A stretch of DNA of 64,000 bases from Bacteroidota bacterium (GCA_016711505.1 JADJSV010000017.1:310001-374000), one strand, 5' to 3'. Shown: positions 1 to 10,958, numbered from the stretch's first letter. Made by a program: numbers and translations. The notes: generated by a model not told the origin, from the letters alone.

Positions 1-1999
1 AATTCCAATTCTGTTTTACGGTTGGCTTTATCAGCTGCATAATTCGGATTACGGATGATCTCTGCATATTCAGTGTCTCCGTATTGTGAAAGAATAATGT
101 TCTTGAAATAATCCGAACGTTCTTTGTTGATCACAGTAGCACCTGAAGTTGTATTGCTGCCAAAGTTACCGGCATACAACCGATACAACTGATAGTAACA
201 TTGCAAAGTATATTTACTATCAGGAAATCTTTTGATCAATATTTCAAAAGTTTCTGCCGCTGCTACAGGGTCATTCAATTGTTCACGATAGATCAATCCA
301 ACATTATAGTACGCTTCAATGATCTTCGTAGTTGACTTCTCAATTGATTCGGCATCTCCCGGAATGCTTTTCAGCATATCCGCTTTTCGTTTTTCAGCAC
401 TGGCTACAGCACCAAGTGTATCCTCTTTTGAAACTTCTTCAATTTGTTCTAGTTCCGGATTCTCTTCAGTTGTGCCGGCTGTTTGTTTATTGCTTCTTCT
501 CCAGTTGTCTTCTAAAATTCTGTCACCAAATTTTTTCACAAATTCATTCATACCAAGACCAACCGACTGAATATTGTAAAAATACCAGCTGGAACCTGTC
601 TCTCGATTCATCTCATTAATTTTCTTCGGATCTGATTGCTGAAAGATCTGATTCGCCTGGCGTTCTTCATTGATCCTTTTCGTCTCCGCTGCTTCATTGG
701 CAAGAACCTGATCAACCATACGCTGTCTTTCTTCAGGTGATAACCTTGCAAGTGTCTGAAGACTGTCTTCATTCTCAATCACCCGTAAATTTTTTACGAG
801 TTTTGTCAGACTGTTTCGTCTGTTCAATATTTCTGTGTAATCAGGATAATCGTTGGAAAGACTTGATGTGGTACTATCGTAATAAGCTTGCGCCTGAATG
901 TACTCTCTTTTTGCAAAAGCTATTTTTCCTAATTCAAGATATGACAGTCCTTTCTGATTCACATTTGCCAGACTTGAACGTATCGACAAATTCAAATTAT
1001 CAATTTGCCCGACTTCGTTGCCTTCATTTTTTTCTAAACCGGCCAAAGCATAATAGATCTGATCCAGATAATCTTTATTCTTCGGATCCGATTTCATTCT
1101 TTCCAATTCTTTCCGGACAGTAAGATTGTTTCCTGAAGTTCCATCAGAGCAACGCGCACGATTCAAGCGAGCATTGAATCCAACTTCATACTTCGGATTC
1201 ATTTTGATCACTTTTGTATAAAGATCAAAGGCTTGTTTGAAATTTCCTTTTTGCTGATGTAATTGTCCGAGTATAAATAACCAACGAATCTTCGTGTCAC
1301 GCTTTTTTACCAATGCAGCAGCGCGTGTTAAATGATCGATGGCTTTGTCGTAATTTTTTGTCTGGAGATAGAAATCAGCATTCACTGCTTCAAGTTCCCA
1401 CTTACTGCTCTTAGGAAAATCGCCTTGATTGCGAACAAAGTCAAGCTTCTCTTCTGCTTCGCGTAATTGCGTTAGTTCTAAATATGTTTTAGCCAGCCAC
1501 AAAGATCCTAAATGACGTCCGGCTTCTTTTCTGTAAGTTGATTCTACATACTTAAATGTTTCAATCGCTTCAAAATAGTCGTGTTTGAAAACTGACATTT
1601 TCCATACAACAAATGGTTGTCGTCAATCCATTTCTCCGAATCCGGTTTTTCATTTCCACGTTTATCGATGATCGTATGTCTTTCGATCACAGTCTTAGTC
1701 CGTTTCATAGCATCTTCCAACTGCGGATAAATAGCCTTTGCTTTTGTAGCATCAGCATATTGGAAAACTGATAAAATACGGTCGTAATGATCTGTATGCG
1801 ACTCCGCTAATTTATCTGTGGCCTCTTCAAGTTTTAATCCGGCATTATAATAACCATTATAATGTGCGCTAAGATTATGGAAAGTCCTGGTAATCAACGA
1901 GTCCTTCGTATTTGAGCACGATGACCACGCCATTACCAGTGGCAACAGCGCAACAAGGCCAAACCTTGCCGTTCGACGAAAAAGATGATCAGGAATCAT
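1..1999 (-). CDS. sprE: SprE/PorW-like TPR lipoprotein of the type IX secretion system (partial, frameshifted)
   Basis: Start taken at the ATG at 1999, which gives a lipoprotein-like leader (hydrophobic stretch, then WSSC) followed by a HNLSAHYNGYYNAG segment typical of the SprE/PorW family. The rest is tetratricopeptide-like helical repeat (for example LGQLHQQKGNFKQAFDLY and GLSYLELGKIAFAKREYIQA in the continued frame) and runs off the left edge, so the C-terminus is missing. SprE/PorW is known as an outer-membrane-associated T9SS component required for secretion and gliding. The reading frame breaks at a run of four A (plus strand 1588-1591); one more A would join YGKCQF to FKHDYFEAIETFKYVES, so I treat it as one gene with a probable one-base deletion. 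The eight T9SS cargo genes in the window fit this role. Assignment rests on motif memory, not on alignment. Confidence 0.72.
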
Positions 2000-2320
2000 T
2001 GAATTGGGTATAACTGCAAATTTGCGAAAATATTTTAAAATTCCAATGGAATTTAGTGACTGGTCCGTAGTAATTAGTGAGTAGCAAAGCACAACTTAAA
2101 TCAGCTAAAAATCAAGACGCACCAGGTTATTAAAATTAACAAATCATTTTGTAAGCCGCTTGTAATGTGAGCTTTAAAACTCAATCGACTTGACTTGAAA
2201 GGAGTAATTAGTTTCAAGATTTTTGCTTTGCTACTTACACTTACTACTTACAACTCACCAATTCAAGTAGTCACCCTTGAAATACGCACAAAAAAAAGTA
2301 GCTTGCACCTCCTTTAAAAA

Positions 2321-3184
2321 ATGAAGTTCCGAGATTTAAAATACATCCGCAAACTGCGAGGCAAGTTTCGATTGGTCATTATGAACGACGAAACGTTTGA
2401 AGAAAAAGCTTCTTTTAACTTGCGACCGCTTAAGGTTTTTGTTGCAACAGGAATTGTTATCATTTTACTTATTACAATCACAACTTTCATAATAGCATTT
2501 ACGGGATTGCGGGAATACATTCCCGGGTATGCAGATCTGAAAACTCAGCGCCATGTTTATAATATGGTATTAAAAACAGATTCCCTGCAGGCTGAGATCG
2601 ATAACAGAAATGCATACATTGAAAATATCAGGAATGTAATTAATGGGACTTTACCGAATGATGATACTGCAAAACAGAAAGAAGGTGCAACAAAGTATGA
2701 TACCATTCATCATCTGAATCGTTCGCAATCGGATGAAGAATTACGAAAACAAATTGAAACACAGGATGCATATTCTTTGACAGAAGGATCTGCTTCTATC
2801 AGAAATAGTATAAAGAGTTTTTTATTTTTTCCGCCATTAAAGGGAAGTATTACAAACCGGTTTGATCCGGTAACCAAACATTATGCAATAGACATTGTTT
2901 CGAATCCGAATGAAGCCATTAAAGCAACTCTTGACGGCACAGTGGTTTTCGCTAACTTTACTTCGGAAACAGGATATGTCATAGGTATACAACATTCGAA
3001 CAACCTCTTCTCTCTTTATAAACATAATTCAGCTCTTTTAAAAAAGGCCGGTGATTTTGTAAAAGCCGGTGATGTTGTTGCAATTATCGGAAATTCGGGC
3101 GAACTTAGTCAAGGTCCACACCTGCATTTTGAATTGTGGTTCAACGGTACTCCGATTGACCCGATGCAATTTGTAGCATTTTAA
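2321..3184 (+). CDS. Membrane-anchored M23 family peptidase
   Basis: 287 residues. A basic cytoplasmic N-terminus is followed by one transmembrane segment (about residues 40-62), a polar linker with coiled-coil character (about 75-130), and a C-terminal LytM/peptidase M23 domain (about 175-285). Zinc-site signatures are present: HYAID (first His/Asp), a middle His in LYKHNS, and the HLHFEL motif near the end. The family cleaves peptidoglycan cross-bridges or acts as an amidase activator, in the periplasm; catalytic residues look intact here, so activity is plausible. It lies divergent to the SprE-like gene and 14 bases upstream of the GH3-family gene, probably co-transcribed with the latter. 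Confidence 0.85.
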   Translation: MKFRDLKYIRKLRGKFRLVIMNDETFEEKASFNLRPLKVFVATGIVIILLITITTFIIAFTGLREYIPGYADLKTQRHVYNMVLKTDSLQAEIDNRNAYIENIRNVINGTLPNDDTAKQKEGATKYDTIHHLNRSQSDEELRKQIETQDAYSLTEGSASIRNSIKSFLFFPPLKGSITNRFDPVTKHYAIDIVSNPNEAIKATLDGTVVFANFTSETGYVIGIQHSNNLFSLYKHNSALLKKAGDFVKAGDVVAIIGNSGELSQGPHLHFELWFNGTPIDPMQFVAF

Positions 3185-3198
3185 TTTTCATACTCTAT

Positions 3199-4688
3199 AT
3201 GGCATTTCTTCCACTACTCAGCAAACCGCTTGCATCGTATATGACGAAGCAAACTATGCTATGGTCGAAAAATGCGGCACTAATGCAAAAGCGGATCTTC
3301 GAACAGTTGCTTACAGGGAGTAAAACAACATCGTTTGGAAAAGATCATTGGCTGTCTTCTGTGAAATCGTATGAATCTTTTCGTGAACAAGTTCCCATTC
3401 GTGATTACGAAGATTTCAAAACTTATATTGAACGAATAAAACTCGGCGAAGAGAATGTTCTTTGGCCCGGAAAGCCGCTGTATCTTTCAAAAACTTCAGG
3501 TACTACTTCAGGTGTAAAATATATTCCGCTTACACGTGCCTCCATTCCTAATCACATTAACTCTACAAGGAATGCATTACTAAGTTACATTCATGAAACC
3601 GGAAAAGCAAAATTCCTGAATGGTAAATTGATCTTCATTTCCGGAAGTCCTGCATTGGAAACAATCAATGGAATTCCTGTTGGCAGGCTTTCAGGAATTG
3701 TAAATCATCATGTGCCTTCTTACCTCCGCAGAAATCAACTGCCGACTTATGCCACAAATTGTATTGAAGACTGGGAAAAAAAAGTAGATGCAATTGTTGA
3801 AGAAACCGTAAGTCAGAACATGACACTCATTTCCGGAATTCCGCCTTGGGTACAAATGTATTTTGATAAACTTACTGAGCGCACAGGAAAAAGATCAAAG
3901 ATATTTTTCCGGATTTCGACTTGTTCATTTATGGTGGAGTGAATTATGAACCATATCGCAACAAACTTGAACAGAGTATCGGTAAAAAAGTTGACAGTAT
4001 AGAATTATATCCGGCTAGTGAAGGATTTATTGCCTATCAGGATAAGCAAAATGATCCGTCGTTATTACTAATGGTGAACTCCGGAATTTTTTACGAATTC
4101 ATTCCTGCGAGTGAATACTGGAATACAAATCCGACACGCATTTCACTGAAAGATGTAGAACTTGGAGTTAACTATGCAATCATCCTGAATACGAATGCAG
4201 GGCTCTGGGGATATAGTCTTGGCGATACTGTAAAATTTGTTTCAAAAGATCCATACAAAATTCTTGTAACGGGTCGCATCAAACATTTTATTTCTGCATT
4301 TGGCGAACATGTGATTACAGAAGAAGTGGAGAAAGCATTGATGCATGCAGCACAGCAACAACATGCAGAGATCGTTGAATTTACTGTTGCGCCGCAAGTA
4401 ACTCCTGAAAACGGTTTGCCATATCATGAATGGTTCATTGAGTTTGCAAAGCTTCCCGACAATATGGAAAAGTTTGCAGCAGCAGTTGATGATAGTCTGC
4501 AGCGCCAGAATATTTATTACAAAGATCTCATCTCCGGAAATATTTTACAGCCATTGAAGATAAGACATCTTCGTAAAGATGCATTTATTTCTTTCATGCG
4601 TTCACTGGGAAAACTAGGTGGACAGAATAAAGTTCCGAGGCTGTCGAATGACAGGAAGTTAGCAAATGAACTAGAAAAATTTTTATAG
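3199..4688 (+). CDS. GH3 auxin-responsive promoter family protein (acyl-adenylate synthetase fold), frameshifted
   Basis: About 497 residues when joined, the usual size of bacterial GH3 proteins. The adenylate-forming P-loop-like motif SKTSGTTSGVKYIP is at about residues 97-110. The frame breaks in a run of five A (3888-3892): adding one A turns the premature end into KIKDIFPDFDLFIYGGVNYEPYR, continuing through ELYPASEG and the GRIKHFISAFGEHV region conserved in the family. In plants GH3 enzymes conjugate amino acids to hormones after adenylation; in Bacteroidota the substrate is unknown and I cannot infer one. It follows the M23 peptidase gene after 14 bases on the same strand. Confidence 0.85.
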
Positions 4689-4757
4689 TGCTTTTAGAGA
4701 AAAAAGTCGCTTTTATGAGGTTTTATTTTTCTTTTTTTGATTGTACTTTTGCCTTTA

Positions 4758-5261
4758 ATGTATCTTCAAAATATTGAAACAAAAATTTACGAAATCAGGG
4801 GTCAAAATGTTATGTTAGATTTCGACCTTGCAGAACTGTATGAAATTCAGACTAAGAATCTTAATCTCGCTGTAAAAAGAAACATAAAACGATTTCCAAA
4901 TGATTTTATGTTCCAATTGACAAAAGATGAATGGAAAAGTATGAGGTTACAATTTGAAACCTCAAAAGGCAGAGGAGGAACAAGATATTTACCTTATGCA
5001 TTTACTGAACAAGGTCTTGCAATGCTAAGTGGAATATTAAATACCGACAAGGCCATTAATGTTAACATTTCAATTATGAGAGTCTTTGTCTTCATCCGAA
5101 AATATGCGATAACACATAAAGACTTAACTTCAAAATTATTGGAGCTAGAGCATAAATACAATGGGCAGTTTGAAGATGTTTATGAAGCCTTAGAATATTT
5201 ATTAAAACAGGATTCTCAAGTAATAAAACAGAATGAAAGAACAAGAATAGGATATAAATAA
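4758..5261 (+). CDS. ORF6N domain-containing protein
   Basis: 167 residues from the ATG at 4758; an in-frame TTG at 4737 would add seven hydrophobic residues with no support. The N-terminal half has the ORF6N (KilA-N related) DNA-binding pattern: IYEIRGQNVMLDFDLAELYE, KRNIKRFPNDFMFQLT, then RGGTRYLPYAFTEQGLAML. A short coiled-coil tail follows (KLLELEHKYNGQFEDVYEALEYLL). ORF6N domains occur in phage regulators and as stand-alone chromosomal genes in Bacteroidota, where their targets are not known. No other phage gene is nearby, so I do not infer a prophage. Confidence 0.85.
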   Translation: MYLQNIETKIYEIRGQNVMLDFDLAELYEIQTKNLNLAVKRNIKRFPNDFMFQLTKDEWKSMRLQFETSKGRGGTRYLPYAFTEQGLAMLSGILNTDKAINVNISIMRVFVFIRKYAITHKDLTSKLLELEHKYNGQFEDVYEALEYLLKQDSQVIKQNERTRIGYK

Positions 5262-5411
5262 TTTACAAATTTACTTATTGTGCAATTTATTAAAACAAAA
5301 TTCGGTTTGTTTTACCTAAATAACCTATGATTTAGACCTGTTCACCAAATAACAAACTAGTACTCTCCATAATATCAAATCGATTAATTACATTAGCTGA
5401 AATCATACTTC

Positions 5412-7430
5412 ATGAAGACAAAATTATTCTTCGTCTTTTTCAACTTCTTAATGTTTTTTAGTTGTTTGTGCTTTGGTCAACATCAATCTACATGGGTGAA
5501 GACATTGCACTATGAGACTATGCCATCAACAGGTCAGACTCAAGATTCATTGTGGATAGGGCCACAAAAAATTGTTCGGGCATCTGACGAGACTTATTTT
5601 GTTCTGAACAAAGATGCCCCAGGTTATAGTCAATCGATTTATCATGTTGATAGTATGGGAAACATTCTTTCCTCGATACTTGTAGGTTACAGAACATCAT
5701 CGACCGAAACGACAGCATCAAATTTATACGCCACACCCGACAGCGGCTGCATTTACCTTGAGACTTTTTCTTTCTTGTGGCCACCGGATTTTAAACTGTA
5801 TAAAATCTCAAAAAATGGAGTAAGAAGTCTGATTCACAACTGGGCAAATTCAATTAGTGGTCCTATTGATATAATTTCTTCTGTTGTTCCCAATCAGCAT
5901 GGCGGGTTTTATTGCAATATTGATTCAAATTTTATCGACTTACCATCAACAATAATGACCCCCGGTAAGATCTGTTTCGTTTTTGCCAATGACGACTACA
6001 TTGTTGAAGATTCATTGCTTTCAAGAATAGATACTGCCGGAAATATTATTTGGACAATTCCCAACAGGCCAATAATTGCTTGCTCTGAAACATCCATTTA
6101 TTTTGCTGACGATTCATTAGTCAAGGTAAATGCTGTTACAGGAAATAAATTATGGACTAAAACCAAACCTCCGGGAAATTGGTACGATATTATGCACTCG
6201 ACAGATGGATTAGTTTCCGTAGATAATCGAATGATATTTGTTCTTGATTCTTCCGGATCAATTGTTGATTCCAACCTTATTACTTTAACCTTATCGCGTC
6301 TCACAACAGTCGCTTCCGGAATTGATGGTTCAATATTTACAGGGGGAGGTTTTGTCAACTATAATAACTTTGATTTTTACAGAAGATATTCTTCATTTTT
6401 AATCAAAGTAAACGAAGAAGCAAATGGCACAGTAGACTCATGTAATTTTTTTCTTGCCGGTGATGCTAACAATAATTCAGATGTCTTGTATATTGAAGAT
6501 GGACTATTTGCTGCAGCCGCACTTGGCCAATCGACAAATATCAATCAGGTTAATGAAAATATGTCAGGCTATCTTACTTACTCTGAACTATGGCCGGAAG
6601 AATCTGATTGTGGAATCAATTACCGATTTTCAGATGGAGTAATGGACGGGACAATTAATATAGATGATATAACATTTTTAGATCAACATAATAATCATTA
6701 CGCACATGAAAACAATGATTCAACAGGGTCTCTTGTTCGAATAATTTACGATAACGCCACTGTAAATCCGGGTGATACTATTCGTGCAAGCGTAATATTG
6801 GGATCTACAAGTAATCCTACTGATAGTATTTACGGTTTTTCCATTGAGCCAATAGTCTCTTATGTTCAATATTTTGGAAGTACATTTGAAGTAGAATATA
6901 AAAACAATGTAATTGGAGATACTGCAACGAATCTGAATATCTATGTTTCAGATACCTCTTTGTCCAACTCATATTTGGGAATGATATTTTGCAGAAACGA
7001 TCATCAGAATATTTCCATTGCCGGTGACACAATTTTCAGAATCAGTGCTATTATGCCTCCTTTTATGCCTGTTGGCAATTATATGTTTCCCAATCCATCG
7101 TATATGATAACCGAAGGGGGTTGCTTTGTTCCTGTTAATGTAATTTCTGACACACTGAATATTGTTCTTACCACCTCTGAAAATTTAGATAAATATAGTT
7201 CAGTAAAAATATTCCCAAACCCTGCGAATGAAGAATTCACCATTGAAACAGAAAGTCGTCCTTTTGAAAAAATAAAAATTACAGATTTGTTTGGGAAAAT
7301 TGTATTGGAAAAAAGTACAACAGAACGTAAAAATATTGTTTCAACAACTTATTTAAAGAACGGCATCTATATTATTGAAACAAGAACTGGAATTACGAGT
7401 AATTTTCATAAATTAATTGTATCGCATTAG
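5412..7430 (+). CDS. Secreted T9SS-sorted protein with beta-propeller-like repeats
   Basis: 672 residues. N-terminal signal peptide (hydrophobic core LFFVFFNFLMFFSCLCFG then Q). The body has repeated segments with SGSI/DSAGN/GGF-type turns, which resemble beta-propeller or PQQ-like blades, and an acidic calcium-loop-like stretch DGVMDGTINIDDITFLDQ (about residues 415-432) of dockerin type. The C-terminus is a T9SS type A sorting domain: VKIFPNPANEEF, ITDLFGKIV, LKNGIYIIE, ending KLIVSH. Probably exported to the cell surface or medium through T9SS. No catalytic motif recognised. It is followed after 15 bases by another secreted T9SS gene on the same strand. Confidence 0.75.
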   Translation: MKTKLFFVFFNFLMFFSCLCFGQHQSTWVKTLHYETMPSTGQTQDSLWIGPQKIVRASDETYFVLNKDAPGYSQSIYHVDSMGNILSSILVGYRTSSTETTASNLYATPDSGCIYLETFSFLWPPDFKLYKISKNGVRSLIHNWANSISGPIDIISSVVPNQHGGFYCNIDSNFIDLPSTIMTPGKICFVFANDDYIVEDSLLSRIDTAGNIIWTIPNRPIIACSETSIYFADDSLVKVNAVTGNKLWTKTKPPGNWYDIMHSTDGLVSVDNRMIFVLDSSGSIVDSNLITLTLSRLTTVASGIDGSIFTGGGFVNYNNFDFYRRYSSFLIKVNEEANGTVDSCNFFLAGDANNNSDVLYIEDGLFAAAALGQSTNINQVNENMSGYLTYSELWPEESDCGINYRFSDGVMDGTINIDDITFLDQHNNHYAHENNDSTGSLVRIIYDNATVNPGDTIRASVILGSTSNPTDSIYGFSIEPIVSYVQYFGSTFEVEYKNNVIGDTATNLNIYVSDTSLSNSYLGMIFCRNDHQNISIAGDTIFRISAIMPPFMPVGNYMFPNPSYMITEGGCFVPVNVISDTLNIVLTTSENLDKYSSVKIFPNPANEEFTIETESRPFEKIKITDLFGKIVLEKSTTERKNIVSTTYLKNGIYIIETRTGITSNFHKLIVSH

Positions 7431-7445
7431 ACTATAAATAAATTC

Positions 7446-9523
7446 ATGAGACCAATCATTCTAGTTTCCCTGCTTTTTATCTCTGTTTATGTATCAGGAC
7501 AACATCTAAATTTTGCCGGGCACTTGATCGAGAATAGCAGCAACACTAATAATCATTCATCCGCACAAGTAGATAATTCCGAACAGATAATTACACTTCC
7601 TCTAATTGGAAATACCAAATTCAGGACTCATTTTGGATATATCACATTGCAATCAAATGACGATGATGCAGTGAGTGTGGTACGGATATATAATTTGCAA
7701 GGGATACTGCAGAAGCAAATGTCTTTCCGGCAGACGATCAATTTCAAATTGTCGAACGACTTAACATTTGCGGCATTTCATGACACACGTTCAATTCAAT
7801 TGATAGACTTTGAAAAATTATCTGTCACACAAATTGACGGATCAACTATTTTTGAATTCTCTGAAGATAATTTCTTTGCTTATTACAATGAAGAAAATCA
7901 CGCTGTTCATTTTAAAGGGAAAATTTTTTCAGTAACTGAACAGGTAAACAAATTACTTTTTTTTCAGAATAAATTATTGATTACTTTGAGAAACAATCTC
8001 AGCATTGCAGAGGGAAATTCTCTTAGGAAAGTGTTTTCAGAACCATCAGAAAATATTTTTGATGTAGAAGAAATCGGAAACAAACTTTTCATTAGTACAA
8101 AAAAGGTGTTTTCGGAAAATTTTGAATTTAAGTCTTACTTCACAGTGATCTTATTTCATTCGAAAAAGATGAAACAGTAATTTACCCGCTAAAGCATTTT
8201 GCAAATAATAAAACACCTAACAACACTCGTACCTCTACTCTACCGGGAGAACAGATCCGTAATCCGATCAATTATTATCAGGATACCGTTTATCAGCCTG
8301 TAGGAAACAGCTATGACGAGATCCAGGATTATTCTATGGGTGCAAATATTTATCCTCATCCGGGAGTAGACTTGCTTGGAATATTTTTTCAGGATGTTTA
8401 TTCTGTCAAGCCGGGTTTTGTAAAAGCTATTCTTACGACGAGTGCAGAATTTCATTGGAGAATAGCAATTGGAAATGAAAATATCCCTGACTCTTCAACC
8501 GGATATCTGTATGCGCACCTTGAAGAAACGAGTATTCCTTATGTTGTCGGCGATTCGGTAGCAGAAGGAGAACTGATCGGGCAACTTGTAGATTTTCCTG
8601 TCGCCGGTTTTGTGCATTGTCATTTTGCCAGGATCTACGATGAAGGTTTCATATGGAATGGCGGTTGGTGGACTTACGACAATCCTCTTTCGTATATGAC
8701 AAATTTTTATGACAGTATGCCTCCGGTCTTTGAAAAGACAATTGGCAATGATGAATTTGCTTTCCGGGATTCGTCAGGAATTTATTTGTCACCCGACAGT
8801 TTGTTTGGAAAAGTAAAGATCATTTCGAAAGTATACGATCAGATCAACTCAACATGGAAAGTTGATGTGAATAAGTTGCGTTACAGTTTATCGCCATTAT
8901 CGAGCCCTCAAACAATGCTGCTTGACACTTTCGCATATGAATTCAATTTCTTCAATGACAATTACAATTCCGGTCCGTATTTACAACTGCTTTTACAAAC
9001 GATCTATTCATTTGACCAGACATGTTACTCCATCGGCAATTATACAGACCGCGACTTCTATCACATCATAACCAATTCCGATGGTAACGATACAATTGAT
9101 GCAACAGATTCATTGTTATTTTTTGATACACGGATTTTTGCAGATGGCGACTATATTTTTCGTGTAACAGCTTTCGATCCCAGCGAAAACAGCACTTCTG
9201 ATTCCATGATCATACGCATCAGAAATCTGAGCACAAATTTGAATGGCCTCAACGAAACTTCAGATGTTTCTATTTCTCCGAATCCATTTGATCGTTACGT
9301 TCAAATAAATTTTGAAAAAGAAATTACCCGAATTGAAAATTTATCCGTCAAGGATCTATCGGGAAAAGAAGTTTACTCAAAACCAACAGTACATACCCTG
9401 AACGAGAATAAAATACAAATTGGTCTTGGATCACTTGCTACGGGAGTTTATTTTATTTCGTTTAATTATGGAGATGAGGTTTTTTTCGGGGAAGTTGATT
9501 TGCAAATAAGCAGTAATCATTAA
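7446..9523 (+). CDS. Secreted M23-type peptidase with T9SS sorting domain (frameshifted)
   Basis: Two same-strand reading frames join into one protein of about 690 residues. The first (7446-8180) begins with a signal peptide (MRPIILVSLLFISVYVSG) and a propeller-like N-terminal region. The second frame is open from at least 8144 (SDLISFEKDETVIYPLKHFANN) and carries an M23 signature set: HPGVD, LYAHLEE and HCHFARI. It ends with a T9SS sorting domain (VSISPNPF, LSGKEVYS, LATGVYFISF). The frame change lies in about 8110-8150. The last motif is HCH rather than the usual HLHFE, so metal binding is plausible but activity is uncertain. Likely surface-exposed cell-wall or glycopeptide hydrolase; substrate unknown. 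Confidence 0.7.
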
Positions 9524-9612
9524 AACACTAAGAACACAAGTTCACAATAAGAGCACGGAATTAGCTGTGCACTTTTGTGTACTAAGTGTTAAACTAGTGT
9601 TCTTGTGTTGAG
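9524..9612. repeat. Palindromic intergenic element, class A
   Basis: Imperfect inverted repeat between convergent genes. The left arm begins AACACTAAGAACACAAG (9524) and the right arm ends CTAGTGTTCTTGTGTTGAG (about 9612); arms are about 40 bases with a short centre. The words AACAC, AGAACAC and GAGCAC recur inside each arm. Same class as 18581-18667, 38893-39049 and 56846-56915. Could serve as a bidirectional terminator. Confidence 0.65.
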
Positions 9613-9656
9613 AAAAAATCAAAGCCATACAATTCCAATTTCCTAAAAGTGCAATA

Positions 9657-10679
9657 TTATCTTTGCAATAAATCCGTCAATGCTACTCTCCCATTCTTAA
9701 ACAAGACGCTCTTGTATTCTATCTTCAATTTATCCATCAACCGACAAAGATTAAATCCGGTAACATAAAAGTAATAGGCCATCATTTCTTCCCGTTCTTT
9801 AAAATGTTTGCCTTCAGAAAAATTCTTTTTATTGAAGGCTGAGAAATTTTTAAATAGCGGGTCAGTAATTTTCATCTTTGATTTACTATAATGATAAAAT
9901 ATATCTCCGCAATAATATTCAACATACCTGGCAGTTCCTTCTATTTTTTCCCAGAAATTTTCGTAAGTCGTAATATCATACTCATACTTCAATCGAAAGT
10001 AAGTCCGCCTTAAAGCTCTTTCTTCAACGAATTTTTTGTAATAATACCCTGCTGAATCAATAGAATTTGTGCGAATTGCAGCCAGCAAAAACCTGTTCTC
10101 TTCACGCAATGAATTTTTAAAGACTGAATCATTCAGATAAAAATAGGTAAGTGTATCTGCAGAAAACTTTATCGTGTCCGCAAGATAGTCGATCACTGCT
10201 TTGTTTCGAAACTGAAATGAATGGAAGTATTCATGCAATACAAGTTGAGACCATTCTTCGCTGGTTGTAAAGTCAGGAATGTTTTTCAGCATGATCTCCA
10301 CACTGCTGCACATCATAACAGGATTGTAGAAAAATGGCGAATTCCGATCACTGAAACTCATTCTGTTTTCCATTACAAATGGCCTGGTATCAACATTCCG
10401 AATTTTTTTTAAATTCTTTTCCCCACATTTAAATGCAGACAACACAGAATCTTTCAAAAACTCCGGATCAGAATTAAAAACATAACTGAAAGAGTCCGTT
10501 ACATATATTAATGGCGATTGATTTGTATCCCTTCCGAATTCTGGCCAGTATTCTGCCGCTACATCTTTTTTTATTTCGTTGAAAAGGGATAGGCGTTCGC
10601 AGATTACCGTAGTCTGCGCAATGCCAATTTTTATAGAGCAAAAAATATAAAATAAACAAAAAAGAAATTTTTTTTGCAT
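9657..10679 (-). CDS. Secreted HExxH zinc-metallopeptidase-like protein
   Basis: 340 residues from the ATG at 10679, chosen because it gives a clean signal peptide (MQKKFLFCLFYIFCSIKIGI, then AQ); an upstream in-frame extension to 10820 reads through a palindromic repeat and is rejected. Zinc-binding motif LHEYFHSFQF at about residues 148-157 and a plausible third-ligand segment EGTARYVEYY near residue 247 give the gluzincin-like HExxH...E arrangement. I do not recognise a named family. Probably periplasmic or secreted; substrate unknown. The gene is divergent from recQ and convergent with the M23/T9SS gene. Confidence 0.6.
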   Translation of the reverse strand: MQKKFLFCLFYIFCSIKIGIAQTTVICERLSLFNEIKKDVAAEYWPEFGRDTNQSPLIYVTDSFSYVFNSDPEFLKDSVLSAFKCGEKNLKKIRNVDTRPFVMENRMSFSDRNSPFFYNPVMMCSSVEIMLKNIPDFTTSEEWSQLVLHEYFHSFQFRNKAVIDYLADTIKFSADTLTYFYLNDSVFKNSLREENRFLLAAIRTNSIDSAGYYYKKFVEERALRRTYFRLKYEYDITTYENFWEKIEGTARYVEYYCGDIFYHYSKSKMKITDPLFKNFSAFNKKNFSEGKHFKEREEMMAYYFYVTGFNLCRLMDKLKIEYKSVLFKNGRVALTDLLQR

Positions 10680-10753
10680 AATCAATGTTTTCAATCTGAT
10701 TCTTGGCAAATGTAAGAGAATATTAATATTCGCAATATCGACAATTTCAAATA

Positions 10754-10846
10754 AAACACAGAGAACATAGAGTTCACAATGAGACCATAGAATTGGGCTT
10801 TCGACTCTTATGCTCTCCATGTTAAACTTGTGTTCTCTATGTTAAA
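10754..10846. repeat. Palindromic intergenic element, class B
   Basis: Imperfect inverted repeat: the left arm from 10754 reads AACACAGAGAACATAGAG and continues with TTCACAATGAGACC; the right arm to about 10846 is its approximate reverse complement (ending TTCTCTATGTT). Arms are about 37 bases around a loop of about 14. It lies between divergent gene starts (10679 minus, 10959 plus), so it cannot be a simple terminator for either gene. Confidence 0.65.
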
Positions 10847-10946
10847 GAAAATCGAAGTCGGACACTTCCAAATAAAAAACCTCTTTTTATAACCATAAAA
10901 AATGTATGAAGTGCATATTCCATAAAAATCTCCGCCCGAAAATCCC

Positions 10947-10954
10947 TACTTTCG
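10947..10954 (+). promoter_or_regulatory. Predicted -7 promoter box of recQ
   Basis: TACTTTCG, one base from the Bacteroidetes -7 consensus TAnnTTTG, only four bases before the recQ ATG at 10959. A start site 5-7 bases downstream would give a leaderless transcript. The dxr and 31366 genes show the same arrangement. Confidence 0.45.
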
Positions 10955-10958
10955 CATC

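Noticed and set aside
4758..5261. Prophage remnant at the ORF6N gene.
   Set aside because: No other phage gene, att-like repeat or compositional change nearby.
10680..10820. N-terminal extension of the HExxH protein.
   Set aside because: Runs through the class B palindrome and masks a clear signal peptide starting at 10679.
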